Shown: positions 36,182 to 45,619, counted from the first letter of the stretch. The stretch is DNA of 64,000 bases from [Clostridium] scindens (GCF_019597925.1 NZ_CP080442.1:17501-81500); one strand, 5' to 3'. The notes: generated from the letters alone by a model not told the origin. Made by a program: numbers and translations.

Positions 36182-38671
36182 ATGGCGGTTATATTGCGAT
36201 TGACATGGCGTTACATGAAGCAGAACCGGAGGCGCACGATAATCACCACGCTGGGAATCGCTCTGGCGGTATGCGCCTTGACGGCAGTGGTGGTATTTAC
36301 ATCTTCGTTTACCAGGATATCAAGAGAGATGGTGATTAAAGACGAGGGTGGCTGGCATGTGAGATTCCACCAAGTGACGGAAGCGCAGGCAAAAGAACTG
36401 GCAGAGTGGAAGAAGGCAAAAAAAAGTTCGCCTGCCAAAGACTGCGGCGAGCATGCGGGAGAACTGTGCATGGATGTGGAAATGCGCCGTCCGGGCATAG
36501 GGACGCTGGCGGCCGCGCAGAAGTATGCAAAGGAAATCGGAATGGAGGAACTTCCCAAGGGGGAGTGGAGCGAATTATCCGACCATACGACAGCGAAGTA
36601 TGAAGTAAGTTATCACGACGAACTTTTGCAATACTACGGCGTATTTTCTATGGGACCAGAAGGCGTCGGGGCTCTGTCTGTAAATATCCTGGTTGTAATT
36701 ATCCTGCTATCCAGCGTTTTTATTTACAACGCTTTTGCAGTCTCTGCATTTGAAAAAATGCGCTATATTGGCATGCTTGGAAGCGTGGGCGCCACAAGGC
36801 TGCAGAAATCTGCCTGTATCCTGCTGGAGGGGGCTCTGGAAGGGATTGCAGGAACTATTCTCGGAATTGCCACAGGGAGGAGCATTACGGGAAAGGTAAT
36901 AGAGGTGGCAGTAAGAGCATTGAGCGCTAGCGAAAATGTAGCCGTCGTGCTGGGAATAAAAGAACTGCTTATCATACTGGGATGCTCTGCGCTTATCATC
37001 CTGGCGTCCTGCACAATTCCATCTTCCCGGGCGGCAAACGCAACGGTGATTGACTTGCTGATCCGCCCTTACCCACCGAAACTGGATGGTGAAAGAATCA
37101 CATCTTTGAAAAGGGAACACAAGATTATCGGCGTAGAAGGAGCAATCGCGCTGAAGAATATCTTTCTAAAGGAAAAGCAGTATTCTGCTTGTATTGGAAT
37201 CCTAAGCCTTAGTCTGTGCATTCTGCTGAGCGGGACGGTGGCGCTTAAGATACGCGCGGGGGATTACTATGTCAAGGATCTGCGGGAGCGTCCCGAGACA
37301 GCCATGTGGACAGAACTGGATTGCAGCGGCGGGAAAATGCAGGAATTCTATGAGAGGCTGAAAGGATTTAAGGAAGTGCAAAGCATCTCTCTGCAACGGG
37401 CGCTTGATTTTTCGGGAATCCTGGTGGATGAGGCCGATACTGTTTCGAAAGATTTTAGCGAGATGCAAGTAAAGGACGAAAATGGCAGAGTCGAAGGCGG
37501 CAATCTGGCGGAAGTTACGATCATTGGACTGGATGAACGAACCTTCTCTGACTATGCCCAAAAAGCTGGCATAGACCAGGAGAGGGATGACGGGGAATCT
37601 GGATATCCTGTCATTCTGGAGGACTATATGCTGGGTATGGAGATATCGGAAAAAGACGGGCAGGAAAAGGATGTCCGGTACGAATACAGCAGCCACCTAA
37701 AGAAAATGGATCATGAGAACTTCAATTTTGTATATAGCAAATACGGCGATATGTACAATTGGGGAATGAATTACGACTCTGCAAAGAATCAGTTCGAAAT
37801 AGCAAAACTGCTGGATGGCAGTTTCTACGTCTTAGGCACCACAAAAGAGACGCCGCCCTATCCCTCTTGTAAAGAATATATGGACGATACCGAAGAAAAT
37901 AATGGATTTTATGGCAGCAGCCGGCTCAAAGCCTATATGAAAATGGAGGATTTTGAGAGATTCCTGGAGGATCCGGCCTACCAGGATACCTATGGCAGCC
38001 ATCCCAAAGATGCAGCGGTATCCGGCAACGATGAGCCGAAAAAGATATCGGCTTGTATGACATTTGACATTGCGAGGGAATCTTCCGGTAAGAAATGGTC
38101 CAAAGGGGATGTCCAATATCTTCATAAAGATGTGAAGATGCGTGCGCGGGAAGATCGGGCATTTCAGCCTAAAGTATCACAGGCAGCAAAAGATTCAGGG
38201 ATTTCAGGAAAGGAATATATCTTTGGAAGCGCCGCCGTCTACGAATTGGAGAAAAGCCAATGGTCACAAGGATCTATTGTACAGATCTTGGGATATGGCG
38301 CGATTGCGCTGATCGTGGCATTTTCCCTGACTAGCATATTGCAGAAAATATCAACATCAACCAGAACAAGGCGGAAGGAATTTGCAATGCTGCTGTCAAT
38401 GGGAATGACGAAGAAGAGCCTGAAGAAGATGATAGTTATGGAGAACTCCATCTATGGGCTGATGACAGGAATACTGGGGATTCCGTTCAGCATTTTCCTG
38501 ATGCATACCCAGTTTTCGGAATATGCGGGGATTGTAAAAAAGGTGCCTTATCATCTTATTGCGATGGAATTCGTAATTGTAATCTTGCTGACGGTATTTC
38601 CGGCCATATACGGCATGCGGCAGCTTAGGACGGTGAAAATCATAGATGGCATACATGACGAGGCCTGCTAG
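36182..38671 (+). CDS. FtsX-type ABC transporter permease
   Basis: Permease of 829 residues. It opens with a membrane segment (LGIALAVCALTAVVVFTSSF near 24-43), has an FtsX domain of three segments around 165-290 with KMRYIGMLGSVGATRLQ near 195-211, a further segment near 345, a large extracellular region (about 365-690), and a C-terminal FtsX domain (about 700-820) with RRKEFAMLLSMGMTKKSL. This MacB/BceB-like layout fits export of, or resistance to, peptides or lipid-linked compounds. The ATG at 36182 follows GGAAGGAGGAAGGG. The ATPase gene follows after 60 bases. No two-component genes are adjacent. Confidence 0.87.
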   Translation: MAVILRLTWRYMKQNRRRTIITTLGIALAVCALTAVVVFTSSFTRISREMVIKDEGGWHVRFHQVTEAQAKELAEWKKAKKSSPAKDCGEHAGELCMDVEMRRPGIGTLAAAQKYAKEIGMEELPKGEWSELSDHTTAKYEVSYHDELLQYYGVFSMGPEGVGALSVNILVVIILLSSVFIYNAFAVSAFEKMRYIGMLGSVGATRLQKSACILLEGALEGIAGTILGIATGRSITGKVIEVAVRALSASENVAVVLGIKELLIILGCSALIILASCTIPSSRAANATVIDLLIRPYPPKLDGERITSLKREHKIIGVEGAIALKNIFLKEKQYSACIGILSLSLCILLSGTVALKIRAGDYYVKDLRERPETAMWTELDCSGGKMQEFYERLKGFKEVQSISLQRALDFSGILVDEADTVSKDFSEMQVKDENGRVEGGNLAEVTIIGLDERTFSDYAQKAGIDQERDDGESGYPVILEDYMLGMEISEKDGQEKDVRYEYSSHLKKMDHENFNFVYSKYGDMYNWGMNYDSAKNQFEIAKLLDGSFYVLGTTKETPPYPSCKEYMDDTEENNGFYGSSRLKAYMKMEDFERFLEDPAYQDTYGSHPKDAAVSGNDEPKKISACMTFDIARESSGKKWSKGDVQYLHKDVKMRAREDRAFQPKVSQAAKDSGISGKEYIFGSAAVYELEKSQWSQGSIVQILGYGAIALIVAFSLTSILQKISTSTRTRRKEFAMLLSMGMTKKSLKKMIVMENSIYGLMTGILGIPFSIFLMHTQFSEYAGIVKKVPYHLIAMEFVIVILLTVFPAIYGMRQLRTVKIIDGIHDEAC

Positions 38672-38731
38672 AAAAGATCAAAGGAGTAAAAGAGACAAGG
38701 TAACCCAATATGGCATAAGTTAGGAGGGCAT

Positions 38732-39436
38732 ATGGAAATATTAAGAATAGACAATGTAACAAAGACATATGGGGAAAAGGACACCGCCGTACATGCCCTG
38801 GATCGGGTTTCCTTCTCTGTAGAAGAAGGAGAATTCGTGGCGGTAACAGGCCCTTCCGGTTCCGGGAAATCCACCTTGCTGCATATTTTGGGCGGTGTGG
38901 ATAAGCCGGATAGTGGGACCGTGCAGGTGAAAGGGACGGATATTTTCCGGTTAAATGAGACAAATCAGGCGATTTTCCGCAGACGTCAGATCGGCCTTAT
39001 CTACCAGTTCTATAACCTGATTCCTATATTGACGGTGGAGGAAAATATATTGCTTCCGTTGCTCCTGGATGGGAAGAAGCCTAACCCGAAGAGGCTGGCG
39101 CAGATTCTTTCGATCCTGGGGCTGGAGGATCGGAAAGAACATCTGCCAAGCCAGCTCTCGGGAGGCCAGCAGCAGAGAGTATCTGTGGGCAGAGCGCTGA
39201 TCACGCATCCGGCAGTCATCCTGGCGGATGAGCCCACCGGCAATCTGGACCAGAAGAATACGAAAGAAATAATGGACCTATTCTGCAAGCTGAACAGGAC
39301 ATATAAGCAGACGATCGTCATGATCACCCATGATATGAGGCTTGCGGCCCAGTGCGACCGGGTGCTCGCGATCGTGGACGGGAGACTTGCGGCTGGACGG
39401 ACATTAATGAATCAGAAGGTACCTCTGGACAATTGA
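38732..39436 (+). CDS. ABC transporter ATP-binding protein (LolD/MacB type)
   Basis: ATPase of 234 residues. Seen: Walker A GPSGSGKST near 39-47, Q-loop region YQFYNLIPILTVEENI near 89, signature LSGGQQQRV near 142, Walker B VILADEPTGNLD near 160, and the switch histidine in MITHDMR near 198. It powers the upstream FtsX-type permease. TTAGGAGGGCAT precedes the ATG. Confidence 0.93.
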   Translation: MEILRIDNVTKTYGEKDTAVHALDRVSFSVEEGEFVAVTGPSGSGKSTLLHILGGVDKPDSGTVQVKGTDIFRLNETNQAIFRRRQIGLIYQFYNLIPILTVEENILLPLLLDGKKPNPKRLAQILSILGLEDRKEHLPSQLSGGQQQRVSVGRALITHPAVILADEPTGNLDQKNTKEIMDLFCKLNRTYKQTIVMITHDMRLAAQCDRVLAIVDGRLAAGRTLMNQKVPLDN

Positions 39437-39472
39437 GTAAAGAAGAACAGAGGCTGAACAGGAGGAATATGA

Positions 39473-39661
39473 ATGAAAGAAAGGATATATAAATTATTCC
39501 TCACCCTGCTGGTGAGCCTGTCCCTGGGTGCGGGTCCCATAGCCCAGCATGAGATAGCCAGGATGCTTGAGATGTTTGTGGAAACAGGCGATGCGCAGAT
39601 TCAAGAACTTGATGATGAAGAAAATGAGTCCGAAGAAATAAGAAAGAAGAAAGATTGGTAA
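39473..39661 (+). CDS. Small secreted or membrane-associated acidic protein
   Basis: Sixty-two residues, unrecognised. A lysine/arginine-containing start and a hydrophobic stretch (LFLTLLVSLSLGAG, about 8-21) resemble a signal peptide or anchor, and the C-terminal half is strongly acidic (ELDDEENESEEI). GGAGGAATATGA precedes the ATG at 39473. It follows the ABC ATPase by 36 bases and is closed by a terminator, so it is probably part of that operon, perhaps an accessory or substrate peptide. Confidence 0.6.
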   Translation: MKERIYKLFLTLLVSLSLGAGPIAQHEIARMLEMFVETGDAQIQELDDEENESEEIRKKKDW

Positions 39662-39689
39662 TATATCGATTCATAGCCAAAATACAAAT

Positions 39690-39732
39690 GGGGTGTCGTA
39701 CTTATGTGATAGGTACGGCACCCCTTAATTTT
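39690..39732 (+). terminator. Terminator of the ABC transporter operon
   Basis: GGGGTG-CGTAC pairs with GTACG-CACCCC around TTATGTGATA, followed by TTAATTTT. Confidence 0.8.
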
Positions 39733-39913
39733 GCTTACCATTAAAAATTCTAATGGAATCCATAGAATGTTTAATAATTAACAAGCGGAAGAAGCCAAAC
39801 GCGTGCCATTAATTTTTCTGATGATAAGAATAAGGGATCCGGAATAGTTCAAACGAAACATGAAAGATACAATCAAGACAAGGATCAAAAGAAAACTATC
39901 AAGGAGGTAAATT

Positions 39914-41695
39914 ATGTCAATATCTGTAGAGTACGCAAACGAACACAAGGATTCACCGGCAGTGCTTTGCTGCAGGGCAGAAGAAGGCACTGTGCTGTCA
40001 GCTCATAATCTGGAGGATCCGGCTATATTTGATGATTTGGAGGATTCCGGCCTGCTCAGTTTAGAAGGAGCCTTATCGATCGGCCAGGTTCTGGGAGCCA
40101 GGCTCACAAAGACAGCAGATTCTCTGACGCCTGTTACTTTAGAACTTGTGGATCAGATTCAGGAGCAGGAAGAAGAAACAGAGGGAAAAGAAAAAGAAGA
40201 GGCATATGCGCAGGATCTATCCGAAGCGGCGGCCCAGGCAGCCTATCCATATTCGGGAACCCAGGGTGCCAATACGCTAAAACTACATATCGGAGAAGGG
40301 AAGGGAATTGATATTGAACTTCCATTAGGAGGCTATCCTACTGCGGACGTGGCAACACTTTCCAAAAAAGCAGCAACGCAAGAGAAGGAAACAGTGGAAA
40401 TGGCAGGGAAGGACATCCTGGCACATGAACTGACCAAATACATCTTCCCAATCCATAAAGTGATTCTCGGAAATGAGACGAAGATCGAGGATGGCGTGCT
40501 TACGGTAAGAAAGACGCTGGAAGAGGACGCAAAAGGCGCAAGTCCGATTATCAAGGATGTGAAGGTAGACCTGATCACGCCGGATAATCAGGATGTCTAT
40601 ACCAACAGCATGATGGATATCTGCCCTATCGCGGTAAAGAAAGAGGGCAAATTAGGAGAAGGCGTTACCTACGAGGCCGGAGGCGTAGTCGTTATGCTCA
40701 CCGGAGTGGAGGAAAGCGGCAAGCAGTGCTCAGACGCGGCTTCATCCGATGGCATTTTCAGCGAGAAGGTAATATTTGGCCGTCCGGGGGCGCCGGATAA
40801 AGATGACATTGTTATCCGGGTACATGTAGTAATAGAAGATGGATACCAGATGGAGCGCCCAGGCCCGATGGCCGCGCACAAGGCCGCGGATATACTGACG
40901 CAGGAGATCCGGGAAGCATTGAGGGAACTGGATAAGGAGAAGGCAGCAGAAAAGCAGGTGCTGGATGACATCAAGCATATCGGAAAGCCGAGAGTCCTGT
41001 ATGTAAAAGAAATCATGGGACAGGGGGCAATGCATGACAACCTGATCCTTCCGGAAGAGCCATGCGGATATGTAGGGGCGAGACCCAATGTGGATCTTGG
41101 AAACGTGCCGGTATTCTTAAGGGTTAATGAGGTACGCGACGGCGGCATCCATGCTTTGACATGCATTACGCCGGATACCAAGGAGACAACAAGGCTGTAC
41201 TTTAGAGAGCCAATCATTGACCTGCTGGCTCATGATCCGCAGATTCACTTCCTGGGTGTACTTTTTGTGGGAAGCCCGCAGGCATGCACGGAAAAGTTCT
41301 ATGTATCCGAGCGAGTCGGAGCAGTAGTGGAATCAATGAACATTGATGGATGCATTGTAAGTACAGAAGGATTTGGCAATAACCACGTAGACTTCGCCTC
41401 CCATATCGAGCAGATCGGCAGGCAGGGCATCCCGGTAGTGGGAACTTCATTCTGCGGAATTCAGGGCGCGCTGGTAGTAGGCAATAAATATATGGACACC
41501 ATGGTAGATATGTGCGTCTCCGAAGATGGATGGGAGACTGATAACCTCTGTGAGAACCAGATGACTCCGGAAGTGGCGCAGCGCTGCGTAGCAATGATGA
41601 AGAATAAGATGATGGGCAGATCATTTAAAAAGGCGGAGAGGCAGTGGAGCCAGGCGGTTGCCGATTCGAATGCAGAAAAGATCAAGGAGGCGTAG
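39914..41695 (+). CDS. prdA: D-proline reductase proprotein PrdA (pyruvoyl enzyme)
   Basis: Precursor of 593 residues of the proline reductase alpha/gamma subunits, near the family size. It belongs to the GrdE/PrdA group: YTNSMMDICPI near 234 and GGIHALTCITPDT near 410-422. In characterised PrdA the proprotein is cut before a cysteine that becomes the pyruvoyl group; Cys417 in ALTC fits that position, leaving a C-terminal fragment of about 177 residues. The enzyme reduces D-proline to 5-aminovalerate as a Stickland electron acceptor. AAGGAGG lies seven bases before the ATG. The next genes are a small conserved protein and prdB, the usual order. Confidence 0.93.
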   Translation: MSISVEYANEHKDSPAVLCCRAEEGTVLSAHNLEDPAIFDDLEDSGLLSLEGALSIGQVLGARLTKTADSLTPVTLELVDQIQEQEEETEGKEKEEAYAQDLSEAAAQAAYPYSGTQGANTLKLHIGEGKGIDIELPLGGYPTADVATLSKKAATQEKETVEMAGKDILAHELTKYIFPIHKVILGNETKIEDGVLTVRKTLEEDAKGASPIIKDVKVDLITPDNQDVYTNSMMDICPIAVKKEGKLGEGVTYEAGGVVVMLTGVEESGKQCSDAASSDGIFSEKVIFGRPGAPDKDDIVIRVHVVIEDGYQMERPGPMAAHKAADILTQEIREALRELDKEKAAEKQVLDDIKHIGKPRVLYVKEIMGQGAMHDNLILPEEPCGYVGARPNVDLGNVPVFLRVNEVRDGGIHALTCITPDTKETTRLYFREPIIDLLAHDPQIHFLGVLFVGSPQACTEKFYVSERVGAVVESMNIDGCIVSTEGFGNNHVDFASHIEQIGRQGIPVVGTSFCGIQGALVVGNKYMDTMVDMCVSEDGWETDNLCENQMTPEVAQRCVAMMKNKMMGRSFKKAERQWSQAVADSNAEKIKEA

Positions 41696-41700
41696 CAGAG

Positions 41701-41931
41701 ATGCTGATGATTAATGGAATTAAGGTGAATAACGAGGCGGTACTGTATTCGGGCGTTATTACAGACGTAAATGAGACGGAAGTCACCATCAGGATCACCG
41801 CCCGTATGGGGATTATCAAAATGCCGCTTCGGGCAATACTGGGAAATGAGTATCCAAAGATCGGGGATAAGGTAACCTGGAAGATGAGTTTGATTGAAAT
41901 GGAAAATATGAGTCAATATAGGGAGGACTAA
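41701..41931 (+). CDS. Small conserved protein of prd operons
   Basis: Seventy-six residues between prdA and prdB, where clostridial proline reductase operons carry a small protein (the CD3243-like position in C. difficile). It is beta-rich (INGIKVNNEAVLYSGVITDV, later GDKVTWKMSLIEM) with no cysteine and no signal. Its role is unknown; assembly or processing of PrdA/PrdB is possible. AAGGAGG stands ten bases before the ATG at 41701, and the stop is three bases before prdB. Confidence 0.8.
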   Translation: MLMINGIKVNNEAVLYSGVITDVNETEVTIRITARMGIIKMPLRAILGNEYPKIGDKVTWKMSLIEMENMSQYRED

Positions 41932-41934
41932 GGT

Positions 41935-42660
41935 ATGCAGCTAACTACTTATGAAGAACTACAATCAGAAATATTTACGCCGATCACGCCGGAGGCTGTC
42001 TGGACGCCGCTTAAGAAGCCGGTAAAGGACTGCGTCGTAGGATTCGCAAGCGCATGCGGCGTGCATCTGAAAACGCAGATTCCATATAAGACATCTGGAG
42101 ACAGGAGCTGGAGAACCGTTCCTAAAGATGTTTTGCCAGATGAACTTATGATTACGCATGGCGGATACGATCACACAGATGTCAACAAGGATATCAACTG
42201 CATGTGGCCATACCAGAGGATGCAAGAACTGGAAGACGAAGGATTCATTAAGAAATTCTGCGACAACAATGCCGGATTCATGGGAGGCGGCGGATACGTA
42301 GAACTTTTAAAAGAGAAGATTGGCCCGGAGATTGCGGAGATGTTTAAAGAGCAAGGAACGGACATTGTTCTTCTCACCGCGGGCTGAGGCACCTGCCACC
42401 GCTCTGCAGTAACGGTGCAGAGAGCGATTGAGGCAGCCGGGATATCTACCTGCATTATTGCCGCCCTGCCTCCTGTGTGCAGGCAGCAGGGAACTCCCAG
42501 GGCGATCGCGCCTACGGTGCCTATGGGTGCCAATGCAGGCGAGCCGAATAACCCTGCGATGCAGACGCAGATTGTCAAAGAAGCATTAAAGTTCATGGAG
42601 GAAGCTGACCAGCCAGGGCTGATTAAGCCGCTGCCGATAGAATATCACGCAAAGATATAA
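41935..42660 (+). CDS. prdB: D-proline reductase subunit PrdB, selenoprotein
   Basis: Selenoprotein of 241 residues read through an in-frame TGA at 42385-42387 (residue 151). The context LLTAG-U-GTCHRSA is the active-site motif of PrdB, where selenocysteine attacks D-proline bound to the PrdA pyruvoyl group. Downstream sequence (AIEAAGISTCIIAALPPVC, then MGANAGEPNNPAMQ) continues the GrdB/PrdB family in the same frame, and a hairpin directly after the TGA fits a bacterial SECIS. GGGAGGACTAAGGT precedes the ATG. Standard gene calling would wrongly stop at residue 150. Confidence 0.95.
42388..42430 (+). promoter_or_regulatory. Bacterial SECIS element of prdB
   Basis: Twelve bases after the TGA, CGCTCTGCA pairs with TGCAGAGAGCG around GTAACGG. 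Position and loop, with a guanosine pair in the apex, fit a SelB-binding stem-loop that recodes UGA as selenocysteine. Confidence 0.8.
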
Positions 42661-42674
42661 GGGAGGAATGAGAC

Positions 42675-43550
42675 GTGGCATTAAGAATTATTCAGATAGT
42701 CCTGATCACTTATGCGGTTGTTGTTGGAACCATTATTATCAGGGACTTTATTAAAAACAGGGAAAAAGATATGTCCGTAAAGATGCAGGTCGCCCATTAT
42801 ATCCTGGGGTTTGTCGTCAATTTCTTTGACGCGCTGGGAATCGGATCCTTTGCTCCTACATGCGCGGCCTATGCAGGATTCAAAATGATTGATGATGACC
42901 GGAAGGTTCCGGGAACCATGAATGCGGGAGTGGCAATCCCGGTCATCTTCGAGGCGCTTTTATTCATCACCGCGGTAGAAGTGAAATTGACGACGCTTGT
43001 ACCTATGGTGCTCTGCGGCATCATCGGATCTTTGGTAGGAACGAGATTCCAGACAAAAGTATCCGAACGGATGATACAGTTCATTCTGGGCTTAGCCCTG
43101 TTCCTTGGAGCAATCCTGATGCTTGGAAGCAAGCTGGGAATATTGCCGGGAGGCGGAATGGCAGTAGGACTGGTGGGAACAAAACTGGTAATTGCCTGTA
43201 TCTGCAACTTTATTCTGGGATTTACCTTATGCTTTGGAATCGGAAACTATGCGCCGTGCATGTGTATCGTATACTTCCTGGGGATGAGTCCTCTTGTGGC
43301 ATTCCCGATCATGATGTGCAGCGGGGCTATGGTATCGCCAACTACTGGAATCCTGAATATTAAGGCAGGCAATGTAAACCGCAATGCCATTATGGGAATG
43401 GCTGCAGGCGGCGTTATCGGAGTGGCAATAGCGGTCTACATCGTTAAGTCTATGCCCATATCCGTGCTGCAATGGCTGGTGATCGTAGTGGTTCTGTACT
43501 CTTCGGTTACGATGGTAATCCGGGCCAGCAAGAACAAGGCTGCGGCTTGA
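42675..43550 (+). CDS. TauE/SafE family permease
   Basis: Membrane protein of 291 residues with about eight hydrophobic segments in two repeats (FFDALGIGSFAPT near 53 and CFGIGNYAPCMCIVYFLGMS near 190), the internal duplication of the TauE/SafE (DUF81) family. Members move sulfite, sulfoacetate and other small anions. The start is GTG with GGGAGGAA eight bases upstream, only 14 bases behind prdB, so it is in the proline reductase operon. A role in selenium or sulfur oxyanion traffic, or in 5-aminovalerate release, is speculation. It ends against the convergent LysR gene with no gap. Confidence 0.85.
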   Translation: MALRIIQIVLITYAVVVGTIIIRDFIKNREKDMSVKMQVAHYILGFVVNFFDALGIGSFAPTCAAYAGFKMIDDDRKVPGTMNAGVAIPVIFEALLFITAVEVKLTTLVPMVLCGIIGSLVGTRFQTKVSERMIQFILGLALFLGAILMLGSKLGILPGGGMAVGLVGTKLVIACICNFILGFTLCFGIGNYAPCMCIVYFLGMSPLVAFPIMMCSGAMVSPTTGILNIKAGNVNRNAIMGMAAGGVIGVAIAVYIVKSMPISVLQWLVIVVVLYSSVTMVIRASKNKAAA

Positions 43551-44420
43551 TCATGGAAGTTCCAAAGCCTGCTTGCGTACGAAGTCAATGAATTTTAAGG
43601 TTGCCTTGGATGCATATTTTTCGTCTCTTACAGCAATGCCAAGAGAACGGTAATAATGCTCTTTCAGAGGCCGGCTGCATACATGATTGCTGACGCTGTC
43701 GACAACAAGACGGGGAAGCAGCGTTATGCCAAGGCCGGTCTCGACCATTGCAAGGGATGCGGCGTCGTCGGATGATAAATATTTATGGTGGGGATGAATC
43801 CGGTTTTCGGAAAATATTGCCCCAAGATCCGCATCCAGGCCTTCGCCAGGCATGATGAATGTCTCGGCGTTCAGAAGCTTCAAGGGAACGCAGGCCATAC
43901 GGGAAAAGGGATGATCCATTGGGCATATCACCATATACTCATCTTTATACAAGGGCGTAAAACAAAAGTCCCTGGCGGTGGTTGAGGACAGGAAGCTGCA
44001 GTTTAGATCTCCTTTTTTTAGCAGAGTGATCAGATCATTATAATTGCCGGAGATCAGCTCAAATTGAATGTTGGGATACAATTCGTTGAATTCCTTCATG
44101 AACTTTGGAAGCCAGAGGATGGAAACGCTGGTAAAGGCACCCACGCGGATGGTGCCGGAATGCAGCCCGCTGACGCTGCTGCTTATCTCCTGAATCCGCT
44201 CTTCCTCCTTGATGATCCGCTTGATGGAATCAATGATTCTTAAGCCGTCGGCAGTAGGAGAGACTCCGGATTTCGAACGAATAAAGATGGCAAAGCCCAG
44301 TTCTTTCTCATAATTGTTGATGGCCTGGCTGACAGCGGACTGTGTGTAGTTCAAGGATTCAGCTGTCTTGGTTATGTTTCCTGTCTCATATGCTTTTAAA
44401 ATGATCTCATACTTATTCAT
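43551..44420 (-). CDS. LysR-type regulator of the proline reductase locus
   Basis: Regulator of 289 residues: helix-turn-helix TGNITKTAESLNYTQSAVSQ near 14-33 and a two-lobed effector domain. The ATG at 44420 follows AAGGAG; an upstream reading to 44498 has no ribosome site. It is divergent from proline racemase and convergent with the permease gene. In other clostridia the prd genes are controlled by PrdR, a sigma-54 activator; no PrdR is in this window, so this LysR protein may be a local controller of the racemase or the whole cluster. Confidence 0.88.
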   Translation of the reverse strand: MNKYEIILKAYETGNITKTAESLNYTQSAVSQAINNYEKELGFAIFIRSKSGVSPTADGLRIIDSIKRIIKEEERIQEISSSVSGLHSGTIRVGAFTSVSILWLPKFMKEFNELYPNIQFELISGNYNDLITLLKKGDLNCSFLSSTTARDFCFTPLYKDEYMVICPMDHPFSRMACVPLKLLNAETFIMPGEGLDADLGAIFSENRIHPHHKYLSSDDAASLAMVETGLGITLLPRLVVDSVSNHVCSRPLKEHYYRSLGIAVRDEKYASKATLKFIDFVRKQALELP

Positions 44421-44537
44421 ACAGCGCTCCTTTGAGGTTAGATAATAAAATAACGAAGTTGTTACGATGATTCTAGCATTTTGCAGTAAATAATACAATG
44501 CAATATATTATTGGAATATAGTGGAAGGAGTAAAAAA

Positions 44538-45581
44538 ATGAACGTAATACCTAATATAGACCTGTCAAACTATGAACGGGCCTTTACTGTTATAGACACC
44601 CACACGCAGGGAGAATTTACCAGAATCGTGCTCGATGGCATGCCGAAGATCGAAGGAAGCACGATGGTGGAGAAACGCAAGTATCTTCAGGAGCATTATA
44701 GTCACTTAAGAGAGGCGCTGCTTCTGGAGCCAAGAGGGCATAAGGACTGCTTCGGAGCGATTATCACTGAGCCATGCGACCCAAGGGCCGATTTTGGAAT
44801 TGTGTTTATGGAGAGCACGCTCTTTACTAACATGTGCGGCCATGGCACGATTGGGTTTTCAACGGCAGCGATCGAAGCAGGGCTGGTAGAAGTCAAGGAG
44901 CCGTACACCTATCTGACGCTGGAAGCGCCGGCGGGGCTTATAGAAGTAAAAGTTAAGGTGGAGAATAAGAAAGCCGTTGAAGTCACGCTGACGAATGTGC
45001 CGTCATTTGTCTATAAGGAAGGTCTCACCATGCGGTCAGAAGGCCGGGACATCCAGTATGATATAGCCTTTGGCGGACAGTTTTTTGCCATGATTGACGC
45101 CGCTCAATATGGTATGGAAATCAATAATAATACGGTAAATGAATTTATTAAGATCGGGTATGACATCATCCGCAGGCTGAAAACAGATCCCGCCGCAAAG
45201 GTCCGGCATCCGGAATTGGATATTGCGAGCATTGACGCGATTGAATTTTATGGCAAGCCGGGCCGGGAAGATGCAGATGTCCGAAACGTGGTCACATTCG
45301 GTCATCTGCAGGCGGACCGCTCTCCCTGTGGGACAGGAACAAGCGCGAAACTGGCATGCCTGTACAAAGCCGGTAAGATAGAGATTGGCCAGGAACTAAG
45401 GAACGAAAGTTTCATGGGTACTATTTTCAAAGGTAGAATCAAAGAGATCACGAAGGTGGGCGAATTCACGGCAGTAGTGCCGGAGATTACCGGAAGCGCC
45501 AACATAACCGGAGTCGGCAAATATATCATAGATCAGGATGATCCGCTAAAATATGGGTTTACCGTGGGAATCGGGGATTAG
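44538..45581 (+). CDS. prdF: Proline racemase
   Basis: Cofactor-independent racemase of 347 residues. Both catalytic cysteines are present: Cys100 in NMCGHGTIG and Cys264 in RSPCGTGTSA, which separates it from trans-3-hydroxyproline dehydratases that lack the second one. It converts L-proline to D-proline for the reductase encoded just upstream. Hydroxyproline epimerase cannot be excluded from sequence, but context favours proline. GGAAGGAG precedes the ATG at 44538. A hairpin terminator follows. Confidence 0.9.
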   Translation: MNVIPNIDLSNYERAFTVIDTHTQGEFTRIVLDGMPKIEGSTMVEKRKYLQEHYSHLREALLLEPRGHKDCFGAIITEPCDPRADFGIVFMESTLFTNMCGHGTIGFSTAAIEAGLVEVKEPYTYLTLEAPAGLIEVKVKVENKKAVEVTLTNVPSFVYKEGLTMRSEGRDIQYDIAFGGQFFAMIDAAQYGMEINNNTVNEFIKIGYDIIRRLKTDPAAKVRHPELDIASIDAIEFYGKPGREDADVRNVVTFGHLQADRSPCGTGTSAKLACLYKAGKIEIGQELRNESFMGTIFKGRIKEITKVGEFTAVVPEITGSANITGVGKYIIDQDDPLKYGFTVGIGD

Positions 45582-45619
45582 CCTACGGTAAATGGAATAT
45601 TGTCTTGCATAGCAGGAAG

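Noticed and set aside
36182..39661. BceAB-type bacitracin module
   Set aside because: The permease has some similar features, but no BceRS-type two-component genes are adjacent and the permease is longer than usual BceB with a different segment layout.
42385..42387. TGA as a nonsense mutation or frameshift in prdB
   Set aside because: The flanking motif is the known PrdB selenocysteine site, the frame continues as the same family, and a SECIS-like hairpin follows.
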